From positions 5,332,001 to 5,396,000 of the forward strand of contig NZ_CP082928.1 of NCBI RefSeq assembly GCF_023517795.1: a stretch of 64,000 nt of DNA, given 5' to 3'. The position numbers were made by a program, and so were the translations under genes. Shown one piece after another: positions 1 to 8,144 of this stretch. Under the pieces are notes generated by a model that was given only the letters and a program-made list of their open reading frames with translations, ran no database searches and was not told the origin of the DNA. The DNA comes from Pseudomonas fulva. GTDB lineage: Bacteria > Pseudomonadota > Gammaproteobacteria > Pseudomonadales > Pseudomonadaceae. Numbering within the stretch: position 1 is the first letter of the stretch; each line of letters opens with the position of its first letter.

Positions 1-636
1 GTAGATACGGCCGGCACCGCCAGTGGCCAGCACCACGGCCTTGGAACGGATGTAGACGGTTTCGCCGGTTTCGATGCAGATGGCGATGACGCCGACGATG
101 GCGCCGTCCTGGTTCTTGACCAGATCGACTGCATACCACTCGTTGAGGAACGAGGTACCGGCCTTCAGGTTGGCCTGGTACAGGGTGTGCAGCAGGGCGT
201 GACCGGTACGGTCGGCAGCAGCGCAGGTACGGGCAGCCTGGGTCGGGTTGTCCGGCCCCTTGGACTGGCCACCGAACGGACGCTGGTAGATGCGGCCCTG
301 CTCGGTACGGGAGAACGGCAGCCCCATGTGCTCGAGTTCGAACACCGCTTCCGGGCCGACGGAACACATGTATTCGATCGCGTCCTGGTCACCGATGTAG
401 TCGGAACCCTTGACGGTGTCGTACATGTGCCAGCGCCAGTCATCGTTCGGGTCGTTCGAGGCGATGGCACAGGTGATACCGCCCTGGGCGGAAACGGTGT
501 GAGAACGGGTCGGGAAGACCTTGGTGACCACTGCTGTCTTGTGACCGCCTTGCGCCAGCTGCAACGCAGCGCGCATACCGGCACCGCCACCACCGACGAT
601 GATGGCGTCATAGGAAAGAGTACGAATGCTAGTCAT
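1..636 (-). CDS. sdhA: Succinate dehydrogenase flavoprotein subunit, 3' part cut by window edge
   Basis: Flavoprotein subunit of respiratory complex II, oxidising succinate to fumarate at the inner face of the cytoplasmic membrane. The first 212 codons are in the window, read leftwards from an ATG at 636. The FAD-binding stretch [10 protein letters not shown] is at residues 12-21 and the RSHTV motif with the histidine that covalently carries FAD (His46) is visible; the conserved [12 protein letters not shown] and [11 protein letters not shown] stretches follow. It starts 3 bases after the sdhD stop, so it is the third gene of an sdhCDA(B) operon; sdhB should lie beyond the left edge. The identification is firm; only the C-terminal two thirds is missing because of the window. 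Confidence 0.97.
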   Translation of the reverse strand, partial: MTSIRTLSYDAIIVGGGGAGMRAALQLAQGGHKTAVVTKVFPTRSHTVSAQGGITCAIASNDPNDDWRWHMYDTVKGSDYIGDQDAIEYMCSVGPEAVFELEHMGLPFSRTEQGRIYQRPFGGQSKGPDNPTQAARTCAAADRTGHALLHTLYQANLKAGTSFLNEWYAVDLVKNQDGAIVGVIAICIETGETVYIRSKAVVLATGGAGRIY

Positions 637-639
637 GAA

Positions 640-1008
640 TCAGAAACCCCAAAGAATCTGCACGCCCCAGACGAAGAACACGAACATGGCGATGCCACAC
701 GTGGCCTGGAACAGAAAACGCACAACGGTTGCCCACTTGCCCAGCGCGGTCGGCGTCAGGTAGTCGGTGGAGATGGTCCACATGCCGACCCAGGCGTGAA
801 CGCCGAGTGCAACGAGGGTCAACAGGCTGAAGATGCGCATTGCATTATTGGAGAACAGACCATGCCATTCGGCGTAGCCCATGCCTGGATTCAGGACGAT
901 GTAGCCCAGCAGAAACAGGACATAAGCCGCGAGCACGACCGCAGAAACGCGCTGAGCCATCCAGTCGTAGAGACCCGAACGCGAAAAATTCGTGACGTTA
1001 GTTACCAT
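640..1008 (-). CDS. sdhD: Succinate dehydrogenase hydrophobic membrane anchor subunit
   Basis: Small membrane anchor of complex II which, with SdhC, binds heme b and ubiquinone. The 122-residue protein starts MVTNVTNFSRSGLYDWMAQR and has three hydrophobic segments; the histidine in LGVHAWVGMW is the expected heme b ligand. An in-frame ATG six bases upstream (1014) exists, but the GGGGG ribosome-binding stretch sits seven bases before the ATG at 1008 and directly abuts the other, so 1008 is preferred. It overlaps the end of sdhC by 7 bases and is followed 3 bases later by sdhA, which indicates translational coupling in one operon. Confidence 0.95.
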   Translation of the reverse strand: MVTNVTNFSRSGLYDWMAQRVSAVVLAAYVLFLLGYIVLNPGMGYAEWHGLFSNNAMRIFSLLTLVALGVHAWVGMWTISTDYLTPTALGKWATVVRFLFQATCGIAMFVFFVWGVQILWGF

Positions 1009-1376
1009 ATCCATACCCCCAGCAGCACGATCAGGATCGCCGATACGACGAGAACGATTTTGGAACCCAGCTTGCCGCCTTCCAGCGTCTCACCGACTCC
1101 AGCATCCATGATCAGGTGGCGCACACCGGCCACCAGGTGGTACAGCAGAGCGGACAACAGTCCCCAGATCACGAACTTGGCCAGCGGGCTGGTCAAGCAT
1201 TCTTTCACCTGCGCGAAGCCCTCTTCCGAAGACAGCGACTTGTCGAGCCCGAACAGCAGCACGGCAATGCCGAGGAAAAGGATCACGCCAGATATACGGT
1301 GAAGAATGGACGTGTAAGCAGTGACTGGGAGTTTTATCGTCCGAAGGTCTAAGTTTACAGGTCGTTGGCTATTCAC
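1002..1376 (-). CDS. sdhC: Succinate dehydrogenase cytochrome b556 subunit
   Basis: Cytochrome b anchor of complex II, carrying heme b and the quinone site with SdhD. The 124-residue product has three transmembrane segments. TSILHRISG near residue 27 contains the serine and arginine typical of the quinone site, and LYHLVAGVRHLIMD near residue 80 contains the heme-ligand histidine. The start codon is GTG at 1376 (sequence MNSQRPVNLDL), chosen because this N-terminus matches the usual length of Pseudomonas SdhC. It is the first gene of the sdh operon, transcribed away from gltA from the promoter at 1509-1537. Confidence 0.95.
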   Translation of the reverse strand: MNSQRPVNLDLRTIKLPVTAYTSILHRISGVILFLGIAVLLFGLDKSLSSEEGFAQVKECLTSPLAKFVIWGLLSALLYHLVAGVRHLIMDAGVGETLEGGKLGSKIVLVVSAILIVLLGVWIW

Positions 1377-1508
1377 GGCTTTATTATCACACTGAGAGCC
1401 CCAGCTATCAGGGCTGAGTTGTCGGGAAGCGCACTGGTCAGGTACCCATCACCCAAGAAGTGACAACCACCAGAAACCGGGCTCAAGGCCCTTGGTAGTC
1501 GGGCGCAG

Positions 1509-1537
1509 AGTATAGACAGTTAGGTCGCTAATGACAA
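1509..1537 (-). promoter_or_regulatory. Probable sigma-70 promoter of the sdh operon
   Basis: On the minus strand TTGTCA (1532-1537) and TATACT (1509-1514) are separated by 17 bases, each 5 of 6 to consensus. Transcription would start near 1502, leaving a leader of about 125 bases before the sdhC GTG. The 1377-1739 intergenic region contains this, the gltA promoter and no gene. Confidence 0.7.
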
Positions 1538-1652
1538 CGCGGTTACCTCGACCTAATAGCGATTGCGTCAAGCCTGGAAATGGCGTAATAGGGCGCGCCC
1601 TTTTGTCGCAGGCAGGGCACTCAAACCCTTCTATTGCCTGGGTTTTCGCAAA

Positions 1653-1680
1653 TTGACTTTCAGATTCATAACACTATAGT
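1653..1680 (+). promoter_or_regulatory. Probable sigma-70 promoter of gltA
   Basis: TTGACT (1653-1658) and TATAGT (1675-1680) are separated by 16 bases, each 5 of 6 to consensus, pointing at gltA. The predicted leader is about 50 bases and ends in the AGGAGG-type ribosome-binding site at 1729-1733. Confidence 0.7.
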
Positions 1681-1739
1681 GATGCGGGCCCTGCGTGGGG
1701 GGCCGACTGATGATTCCAAGCATAACTAGGAGGCCACAC

Positions 1740-3011
1740 ATGGCTGACAAAAAAGCGCAGTTGATCATCGAGGGCGCAGCCCCCGTAGAGCTGCCCGTTT
1801 TATCCGGCACCGTTGGCCCAGATGTCATCGACGTGCGGAGCCTGACTGCCACGGGCAACTTCACCTTCGACCCCGGTTTCATGTCGACCGCCTCATGCGA
1901 GTCGAAGATCACCTACATTGATGGTGACAAGGGCGTACTGCTGCACCGCGGCTACCCCATCGAGCAACTGGCCGAGAAAGCCGACTACCTGGAGACCTGC
2001 TACCTGCTGCTCAACGGCGAACTGCCGAACGAAGAGCAGAAGGCCCAGTTCGTCAGCACCATCAAGAACCACACCATGGTTCACGAACAGCTGAAGACCT
2101 TCTTCAACGGCTTCCGTCGTGACGCCCACCCGATGGCCATCATGTGTGGCGTGGTCGGCGCCCTCTCCGCCTTCTACCACGACTCCCTGGACATCAAGAA
2201 CCCGCAGCACCGCGACATTTCCGCGATGCGCCTGGTCGCCAAGATGCCGACCATCGCCGCCATGGTGTACAAGTACTCCAAGGGCGAGCCGATGATGTAC
2301 CCGCGTAACGACCTGAACTACGCGGAAAACTTCCTGCACATGATGTTCAACACCCCGTGCGAGACCAAGCCGATCAGCCCCGTGCTGGCCAAGGCCATGG
2401 ACCGCATCTTCATCCTGCACGCCGACCACGAGCAGAACGCTTCGACCTCCACCGTGCGCCTGGCCGGCTCTTCGGGTGCCAACCCGTTCGCCTGTATCGC
2501 TGCCGGTATCGCCGCGCTCTGGGGCCCGGCCCACGGCGGTGCCAACGAAGCCGTACTGGCCATGCTGGACGAAATCGGTGACGTGTCGAACATCGACAAG
2601 TTCATCGCCAAGGCCAAGGACAAGGACGACCCGTTCAAGCTCATGGGCTTCGGTCACCGCGTCTACAAGAACTTCGACCCCCGCGCCCAGGTCATGAAGC
2701 AGACCTGCGACGAAGTATTGGCCGAGCTGGGCATCAACGACCCGCAGCTGGAACTGGCGATGAAGCTCGACGAGATCGCCCGTAACGATCCGTACTTCAA
2801 GGAGCGCAACCTGTACCCGAACGTCGACTTCTACTCGGGGATCATCCTCAAGGCGATCGGCATTCCGACCAGCATGTTCACCGTGATCTTCGCCCTGGCG
2901 CGCACCGTCGGCTGGATCTCGCACTGGAAAGAAATGCTCTCCGGCCCGTACAAGATCGGCCGTCCGCGCCAGCTGTACACCGGCCCGACGCAGCGCGACA
3001 TCAAGAAGTAA
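1740..3011 (+). CDS. gltA: Citrate synthase, hexameric type II
   Basis: Condenses acetyl-CoA and oxaloacetate to citrate, the entry step of the TCA cycle. The 423-residue product starts [19 protein letters not shown]; this ATG follows an AGGAGG site by seven bases, whereas the longer open frame from 1695 has no ribosome-binding site. Catalytic histidines are seen in [10 protein letters not shown] and [13 protein letters not shown], and the catalytic aspartate in NVDFYSGI. Length and the N-terminal beta-rich extension fit the NADH-sensitive type II enzyme of Gram-negative bacteria. It is transcribed divergently from sdhC and ends in a strong hairpin terminator, so it is monocistronic. Confidence 0.98.
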   Translation: MADKKAQLIIEGAAPVELPVLSGTVGPDVIDVRSLTATGNFTFDPGFMSTASCESKITYIDGDKGVLLHRGYPIEQLAEKADYLETCYLLLNGELPNEEQKAQFVSTIKNHTMVHEQLKTFFNGFRRDAHPMAIMCGVVGALSAFYHDSLDIKNPQHRDISAMRLVAKMPTIAAMVYKYSKGEPMMYPRNDLNYAENFLHMMFNTPCETKPISPVLAKAMDRIFILHADHEQNASTSTVRLAGSSGANPFACIAAGIAALWGPAHGGANEAVLAMLDEIGDVSNIDKFIAKAKDKDDPFKLMGFGHRVYKNFDPRAQVMKQTCDEVLAELGINDPQLELAMKLDEIARNDPYFKERNLYPNVDFYSGIILKAIGIPTSMFTVIFALARTVGWISHWKEMLSGPYKIGRPRQLYTGPTQRDIKK

Positions 3012-3040
3012 GCCGCTTGCGCTGAGCTGGCTGTGACAAG

Positions 3041-3070
3041 AAAGCCCATATCCACGGATATGGGCTTTTT
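3041..3070 (+). terminator. Rho-independent terminator after gltA
   Basis: AAAGCCCATATCC (3041-3053) pairs with GGATATGGGCTTT (3056-3068) and is followed by further T residues. It separates gltA from the tus cluster; its A/T flanks would let it work in both directions. Confidence 0.85.
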
Positions 3071-3131
3071 CATTTCTGTCGCCCCCGCTCAGGCTTTATC
3101 ATGGCGCCCTGTTTCCAGCACCGGGCCGTTC

Positions 3132-3524
3132 ATGAAATTCGCCATCGCCCTGTTTTCGCCGCCGTCTGCGCCCTCCTCCCGCCGCGCCCTGCGCTTCGCC
3201 GAAGCGGCGCTGCAAGGCGGCCACCAGATCGTGCGCCTGTTCTTCTACGCCGATGGCGTGCACAGCGCCTCGGGCACCATCGTCAGCCCCCAGGATGAAA
3301 CCGACGTGGCGCGCCAGTGGCGCGAATTCGTCGCCGGCCACGGGCTCGATGCTGTGGTGTGCATTGCCGCCGCCCTGCGCCGCGGCGTGCTCGACGAGCA
3401 GGAAGCACGTCGCTACGAGCGCGAGGCGGCCAACCTGCCCGCGCCCTGGGTGCTGTCCGGCCTTGGCCAGTTGCACGAAGCGGCGCAAGAGGCCGACCGG
3501 CTGATCTGCTTTGGAGGCGACTGA
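3132..3524 (+). CDS. tusD: Sulfurtransferase complex subunit TusD (DsrE family)
   Basis: TusD takes persulfide sulfur from TusA within the TusBCD complex and passes it to TusE for 2-thiolation of the wobble uridine of certain tRNAs. The 130-residue protein starts MKFAIALFSPPSAPS at 3132; the longer open frame from 3033 would run through the gltA terminator and is rejected. The cysteine in DAVVCIAAALRRGV is at the position of the conserved sulfur-carrying cysteine of DsrE/TusD. It is first in tusD-tusC-tusB-tusE and its stop lies one base before the tusC ATG. Confidence 0.93.
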   Translation: MKFAIALFSPPSAPSSRRALRFAEAALQGGHQIVRLFFYADGVHSASGTIVSPQDETDVARQWREFVAGHGLDAVVCIAAALRRGVLDEQEARRYEREAANLPAPWVLSGLGQLHEAAQEADRLICFGGD

Positions 3525-3525
3525 A

Positions 3526-3879
3526 ATGAGCCAATCCCTGCTGGTCATCAGCCGCCAGGCGCCCTGGAACGGCCCAGGCGCCCGCGAAGCGCTGGATATC
3601 GCCCTGGCCGGCGGCGCCTTCGACCTGCCCATCGGCCTGCTGTTTCTCGACGATGGCGTGTTGCAGCTGGCGGTCGGGCAAGCGCCTCAGGCCGTGCAGC
3701 AGAAGGACCTGACCGCCAACCTGCAGGCCCTGCCGATGTTCGGCGTGGAAGCGCTATACGCCTGCGCCCAAAGCCTGGCGCAGCGCGGTCTGAGCGACAC
3801 CGCGCTGGCCGTCGAGCGCCTGGACAGCGACGGCCTGCGCGCCCTTATCGACCGCTACGACCAGGTGATCACCCTGTGA
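3526..3879 (+). CDS. tusC: Sulfurtransferase complex subunit TusC (DsrF family)
   Basis: Second subunit of the TusBCD sulfur relay. The 117-residue product starts MSQSLLVISRQAPW and has the DsrE/DsrF alpha/beta fold pattern, including the LPIGLLFLDDGVLQL strand-loop stretch and an ALYACAQSL segment. The ATG at 3526 is preceded by GGAGG at 3513-3517 inside the end of tusD. Its TGA overlaps the tusB ATG by one base, so translation is coupled. In the known complexes TusC has a structural role rather than being the main sulfur carrier. Confidence 0.9.
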   Translation: MSQSLLVISRQAPWNGPGAREALDIALAGGAFDLPIGLLFLDDGVLQLAVGQAPQAVQQKDLTANLQALPMFGVEALYACAQSLAQRGLSDTALAVERLDSDGLRALIDRYDQVITL

Positions 3880-4175
3880 TGAAGACCCTGCACGTACTTT
3901 CCAGCTCCCCGTTCAGCGATGACCGCCTGAGCAGTTGCCTGCGCCTGCTGGGCCATGGCGACGGCCTGCTGCTGTGCGGCGACGCCACCTACGCTGCCCA
4001 GCCTGGCACCAGCCACGCCGAAGCGCTGGCAGCGCTGCAGGGCGTCGCACTGTACGCCCTGGACGAAGACATCCAGGCCCGCGGGCTCAAGCTTGCGGCA
4101 AACTTCCAACAGGTCGACTACCTGGGCTTCGTCGCCCTCGCCTGCCAGTTCAACAAGGTGAACACCTGGTTATGA
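3879..4175 (+). CDS. tusB: Sulfurtransferase complex subunit TusB (DsrH family)
   Basis: Third subunit of TusBCD, giving the (BCD)2 heterohexamer needed for s2U tRNA modification. The 98-residue product starts MKTLHVLSSSPFSDDR and ends in the typical short DsrH tail (FNKVNTWL). The ATG at 3879 overlaps the tusC stop (TGATG); a GTG three bases upstream would add one residue. Its end overlaps the start of tusE by four bases. DsrH proteins vary widely in sequence, so position in the cluster contributes much of the evidence. Confidence 0.88.
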   Translation: MKTLHVLSSSPFSDDRLSSCLRLLGHGDGLLLCGDATYAAQPGTSHAEALAALQGVALYALDEDIQARGLKLAANFQQVDYLGFVALACQFNKVNTWL

Positions 4176-4507
4176 GCACCCTGATCGTCAACGCGCGCCC
4201 CATCGAGCTGGACAAGGATGGCTACCTGCTCGATCTGCAGGATTGGTCCGCCGAGGCTGCTGTGGCCCTGGCCGAGCGCGAAGCCCTTGAGCTGAGCGCC
4301 GAACACTGGGAGATCCTCGAGCTGCTGCGCACTTTCTACGCCGAGTTCCAGCTGTCGCCGGCCAACCGCCCGCTGATCAAGTACGTGGCCCTCAAGCTGG
4401 GGCCGGACAAGGGCAACAGCCTGCACCTCAACCGCCTGTTCAATGGCGCTCCCGCCAAACTCGCCGCCAAGCTGGCGGGCCTGCCCAAGCCGACCAATTG
4501 CCTATGA
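4172..4507 (+). CDS. tusE: TusE/DsrC sulfur carrier protein
   Basis: Accepts sulfur from TusD and delivers it to MnmA for tRNA thiolation. The 111-residue product contains the DsrC-family core (LDLQDWSAEAAVALAERE, TFYAEFQLSPANRPL) and ends PKPTNCL, with the conserved penultimate cysteine that carries the persulfide. The second, upstream cysteine of dissimilatory DsrC is absent, which fits TusE rather than sulfite-reductase DsrC. ATGA overlap with tusB and overlap with the following gene (4504) place it inside a tightly coupled operon. Confidence 0.94.
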   Translation: MSTLIVNARPIELDKDGYLLDLQDWSAEAAVALAEREALELSAEHWEILELLRTFYAEFQLSPANRPLIKYVALKLGPDKGNSLHLNRLFNGAPAKLAAKLAGLPKPTNCL

Positions 4508-5499
4508 ACCTGATCACCCCCGCAGAACATCCGTTCGCCGCCTTCGTGCGCATTCTCGGCAAGGGCAAGCGCGGCGCGCGCAACCTGACCCGCGAGGAGG
4601 CCCGCGAAGCCATGGGCATGATTCTCGACGAGCAGGTCGAGGATGCCCAGCTCGGCGCCTTTCTGATGCTGTTGCGCCACAAGGAAGAAAGCGCCGAGGA
4701 AATGGCCGGCTTCACCGAAGCGGTTCGCGCGCGGCTGGCAGCGCCATCTATCACGGTCGATTTCGACTGGCCGACCTACGCCGGCAAGAAGCGCCACCTG
4801 CCCTGGTTCCTGCTCGCCGCCAAGGCGCTGGCAAACAGTGGCCTGCGCATCTTCATGCACGGCGGCGGCGCGCATACCGCCGGGCGCCTGTACAGCGAGC
4901 AGCTGCTCGGCGAGCTGGATATCCCGCTGTGTCGCAGCTGGGCTGAGGTTTCGCAGAACCTCGATACCGGCAACCTGGCCTTTATGCCCCTGGGCGACTG
5001 GATGCCCGCCCTGCAACGCATGATCGACCTGCGCAACGTGCTGGGCCTGCGCTCGCCGATCCATTCCCTGGCGCGCATTCTCAACCCCCTGGCGGCAGGT
5101 TGTGGCCTGCAGAGCATCTTCCACCCGGGTTACCAGGCGGTGCACCGCGAGGCCAGCCAGCTGCTTGGTGACCACGCCATCGTGGTCAAGGGTGACGGCG
5201 GCGAGATCGAACTCAACCCGGATGCCATCTGCCACCTGTACGGCACCGAACACGGCGCGAACTGGGACGAGGACTGGCCGATGCTGTCCGAGCGTCGCCA
5301 CGTCAAGCCCGAGCGGCTCGACCCGGCTCAGCTGCAAGCCGTATGGCGCGGCGAAGCCGAGGATGCCTATGGCCAACTGGCGATCATCGCCACCATGGCG
5401 CTGGCCCTGCGTGGCCTGGGGCTGCAACGCGACGCGGCCTTCGCCGAGGCGCAAAAGCGTTGGCAAGCCCGTCACCTATCGAGCCAGCCGATTCGTTGA
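4504..5499 (+). CDS. ybiB: TrpD2/YbiB-family glycosyl transferase-like protein
   Basis: A 331-residue homologue of anthranilate phosphoribosyltransferase of the YbiB (TrpD2) branch, which in studied cases binds nucleic acid rather than making tryptophan. The N-terminal helical domain (residues about 1-70) with LTREEAREAMGMILDEQVEDAQLGAFLMLLR is clear, followed by the Rossmann-like part with IFMHGGGAHTAGRLY in place of the GTGGD loop of TrpD, and RSPIHSLARILNPL. The ATG at 4504 overlaps the tusE stop; a TTG at 4498 is possible. The GTGGD loss argues against phosphoribosyltransferase activity. Its place after tusE suggests a link to tRNA or RNA metabolism, which is inference. Confidence 0.85.
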   Translation: MNLITPAEHPFAAFVRILGKGKRGARNLTREEAREAMGMILDEQVEDAQLGAFLMLLRHKEESAEEMAGFTEAVRARLAAPSITVDFDWPTYAGKKRHLPWFLLAAKALANSGLRIFMHGGGAHTAGRLYSEQLLGELDIPLCRSWAEVSQNLDTGNLAFMPLGDWMPALQRMIDLRNVLGLRSPIHSLARILNPLAAGCGLQSIFHPGYQAVHREASQLLGDHAIVVKGDGGEIELNPDAICHLYGTEHGANWDEDWPMLSERRHVKPERLDPAQLQAVWRGEAEDAYGQLAIIATMALALRGLGLQRDAAFAEAQKRWQARHLSSQPIR

Positions 5500-5571
5500 A
5501 CCCGGTTTTTACGTCTTCTGTCGATAGCTGACTGGGTAGACTCCAGGCATCAGATGACGGAGGAGAACGAT

Positions 5572-6573
5572 ATGGGCTTGCTGATCGAAGGCCAATGGCA
5601 CGACCAATGGTACGACACCGGCGCGGGCGGGCGCTTCAAGCGCGAGAACGCCCAGCGGCGCAATTGGATCACCGCCGACGGCTCGGCCGGGCCCTCCGGC
5701 GAAAGCGGCTTCGCCGCCGAAGCCGGGCGCTATCACCTCTACGTATCGCTGGCCTGCCCCTGGGCGCACCGCACCCTGATCCTGCGCACGCTCAAGGGCC
5801 TCGAGCCGTTGATCGACGTCTCGGTGGTCAGTTGGCTGATGCGCGAGAACGGCTGGACCTTCGACACCGAGCACGGCTCCAGCGGCGACGCCCTGGACGG
5901 CTTCGATTTCCTGCATCAGCGCTATACCAGGGACGACCCGGACTATACCGGCCGGGTCACCGTGCCGCTGCTGTGGGACAAGAGCCAGCAGCGCATCGTC
6001 AGCAACGAGTCGGCAGAAATCATCCGCATGTTCAACTCGGCGTTCGACGGCATCACCGGCAACCGCCTGGACTTCTACCCCGAGCCCCTGCGCGGCGAAA
6101 TCGATGCGCTCAATGCACGCATCTACCCGGCAGTGAACAACGGCGTCTACCGCGCCGGTTTTGCCACCACCCAGGCGGCCTACGAAGAAGCGTTCGATGA
6201 GCTGTTCGCGGAGCTGTCGGTGCTGGAAACCCGCCTGGGGCAATCGCGCTACCTGACTGGCGAGTACCTGACCGAAGCGGACTGGCGACTGTTCACCACC
6301 CTGGTGCGCTTCGACGCCGTGTACCACGGCCACTTCAAGTGCAACCTGCGGCGCATCGCCGATTACCCGAACCTCAGTAACTGGCTGCGCGAGCTCTACC
6401 AGTGGCCGGGCGTGGCGGCGACCGTGGACATGTGGCACATCCAGCACCACTACTACGCCAGCCACCAGACCATCAACCCGACCGGCATCGTGCCCAAGGG
6501 CCCGGCGCTGGATTTCGACGCCCCCCACGACCGTGAGCGCCTGCCGGGCAAAGGTGTGTACAGTCAGGCTTAA
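5572..6573 (+). CDS. yqjG: Glutathionyl-hydroquinone reductase (YqjG/PcpF family)
   Basis: Xi-class glutathione transferase relative that removes glutathione from S-glutathionyl-hydroquinones. The 333-residue protein has a thioredoxin-like N-terminal domain with the catalytic CPWAHR motif (Cys62) and an all-helical C-terminal GST domain (LTEADWRLFTTLVRFDAVYHGHFKCN). The start MGLLIEGQWHDQWYDTG at 5572 is chosen because a GGAGGAGAA ribosome-binding site lies just before it, inside the longer frame that begins at 5554. It is monocistronic, convergent with the efflux operon. Length is typical for the family (about 320-330). Confidence 0.93.
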   Translation: MGLLIEGQWHDQWYDTGAGGRFKRENAQRRNWITADGSAGPSGESGFAAEAGRYHLYVSLACPWAHRTLILRTLKGLEPLIDVSVVSWLMRENGWTFDTEHGSSGDALDGFDFLHQRYTRDDPDYTGRVTVPLLWDKSQQRIVSNESAEIIRMFNSAFDGITGNRLDFYPEPLRGEIDALNARIYPAVNNGVYRAGFATTQAAYEEAFDELFAELSVLETRLGQSRYLTGEYLTEADWRLFTTLVRFDAVYHGHFKCNLRRIADYPNLSNWLRELYQWPGVAATVDMWHIQHHYYASHQTINPTGIVPKGPALDFDAPHDRERLPGKGVYSQA

Positions 6574-6638
6574 CCACGACCTGTAGCCTGGGTCGAGCAG
6601 AGCGGCAACCGGGTTCTTTCTCGCGAATCACTGATGAT

Positions 6639-6668
6639 CCCCGGGTTACGCCTGCGGCTAACCCGGGC
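6639..6668. repeat. REP-like palindromic hairpin between convergent genes
   Basis: CCCGGGTTA (6640-6648) and TAACCCGGG (6659-6667) form a perfect 9-bp stem around a 10-base loop, in the 101 bases between yqjG and the efflux operon. The core resembles REP-type elements common between Pseudomonas genes; it may also end transcription from either side. A partly related CCTGGGTCG stretch lies at 6587. Confidence 0.5.
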
Positions 6669-6674
6669 TACGGC

Positions 6675-8144
6675 TCACTGTGACGCCTCGCCTTCCTCGA
6701 GCTGCTGCACATCCCAACCGCCGCCCAGGGCGGCGATCAGTTGCACGCTGGCGGTCAGGCGACTGCCCAGCAGCGTCAGGGCGCTGCGCTCGTTGCTCAG
6801 GGCGGTGGCCTGCACGTTGACCACGCTGTTGTAGTCCACTGTGCCGGCGCGGTACTGGTTCTCGATCAGGCGCAGCGATTCGCGTGCCGCGTCCAGTGCC
6901 TGGGCCTGCACCTCGGCTTCGCGGCCCAGCACACGCTGCTGCACCAGGTAATCCTCGACCTCGCGGAAGCTGTCCAGCACCGCCTGGCGGTACTGCGCCA
7001 CGGTCTGGTCATAGGCCGCCTCGGCTCGCTCGCTTTCGGCACTGCGCCGGCCGCCATCAAACAGGGTCAGGGCCAGTTGCGGGCCCACCGACCAGAAGCG
7101 ATTGGGCAGGTTGACCCAGTCGGCGAAGCTGCTGCCGCGATAGCCGCCCGTGGCGGACAGGGTCAGGTCAGGAAACCAGGCGGCCTTGGCCACGCCGATC
7201 TCGGCGTTGGCGGCGATCACCCGGCGCTCGGCCGCCGCCACGTCGGGGCGACGCTCAAGCAGCGCTGACGGCACGCTGGCTGGCACTTCCGGCAGCGTCG
7301 GCAGGCTTTCACGGCGGGCGATAGTGACCTCGCTCGGCGGCACACCGATCAGCACGGCGATGGCATGTTCGAGTTGGGCACGCTGCCATTGCAGGTCGAT
7401 GGCCTGGGCTTCGGTGCTGCGCAGCTGGGTCAGCGCCTGGGCGACGTCGGAGCGCGGCACGATACCGGCGCGGTACTGGTTCTCGGTCAGGCGCAGGGAA
7501 CGCTGATAGGCGGCTACCGTGGCGTCGAGCAAGCGCTGCTGCTCGTCCAGCACGCGCAATTGCAGGTAGCTCTGCACCAGCTCGGACTGCAGGCTCAGGC
7601 GCACCGCGGCGAGGTCGGCGGCGCTGGCTTCGAAAGCCGCGCGATTGGATTCCAGGCCACGGCGCAGCTTGCCCCACACATCCAGCTCCCAGCTGGCATT
7701 GAGGCTCAGGTCGTAACTCTTGGAGATGCTCGACGAGTTGCCACCGCCAATGGCGATGCCATCGGCGGTGCGCAGGGTACTGTCGCCACCGCCCTGCCCG
7801 GCCCGGGTCATGCCGGCGCTGGTCGACAGGGTCGGGAAGAACGCCGCACGGCCGCTGCGTAGCAGCGCACGGGCCTGGCGGTACTGGGCTTCGGAGGCGG
7901 CCAGGTTCTGGTTGGAAACGTTGAGGCGGCCGACCAGGGCATTCAGCTCGCCGTCGCCGTACAGTTCCCACCAGGCACCCCGTGCCAGGGCGTCGGCCGG
8001 CACGGCGGCCTTCCAGCCATCGGCCTGCTTGAAGGCCGCCGGTGTGCTGATCTCCGGGCGCTGGTAATCGGGGCCGATGGCACAGCCAGCCAGGGCAACG
8101 CTGAGCGCCAGCAGACAGAGGGTTCGACGGGAAGCAAAAGTCAT
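6675..8144 (-). CDS. opmB: Outer-membrane efflux lipoprotein, NodT/OprM family (OpmB-like)
   Basis: Outer-membrane channel of the tripartite RND pump encoded upstream. The 489-residue protein has a lipoprotein signal with lipobox LAGC, then the two OEP repeats characteristic of TolC-like channels: LRLTENQYRAGIVPRSDVAQA in the first half and LRLIENQYRAGTVDYNSVVNV in the second. AAWFPDLTLSATGGYRG is typical of the second repeat. The ATG at 8144 overlaps the stop of the pump gene by four bases. The name opmB rests on gene order with muxABC and not on a specificity signal, so other OprM-type names are possible. A longer upstream frame is a shadow of the pump gene. Confidence 0.9.
   Translation of the reverse strand: MTFASRRTLCLLALSVALAGCAIGPDYQRPEISTPAAFKQADGWKAAVPADALARGAWWELYGDGELNALVGRLNVSNQNLAASEAQYRQARALLRSGRAAFFPTLSTSAGMTRAGQGGGDSTLRTADGIAIGGGNSSSISKSYDLSLNASWELDVWGKLRRGLESNRAAFEASAADLAAVRLSLQSELVQSYLQLRVLDEQQRLLDATVAAYQRSLRLTENQYRAGIVPRSDVAQALTQLRSTEAQAIDLQWQRAQLEHAIAVLIGVPPSEVTIARRESLPTLPEVPASVPSALLERRPDVAAAERRVIAANAEIGVAKAAWFPDLTLSATGGYRGSSFADWVNLPNRFWSVGPQLALTLFDGGRRSAESERAEAAYDQTVAQYRQAVLDSFREVEDYLVQQRVLGREAEVQAQALDAARESLRLIENQYRAGTVDYNSVVNVQATALSNERSALTLLGSRLTASVQLIAALGGGWDVQQLEEGEASQ

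Noticed and set aside
187..1302. 371-codon plus-strand frame over sdhA-sdhD-sdhC
   Set aside because: Antisense of three certain genes; no ribosome-binding site and no domain.
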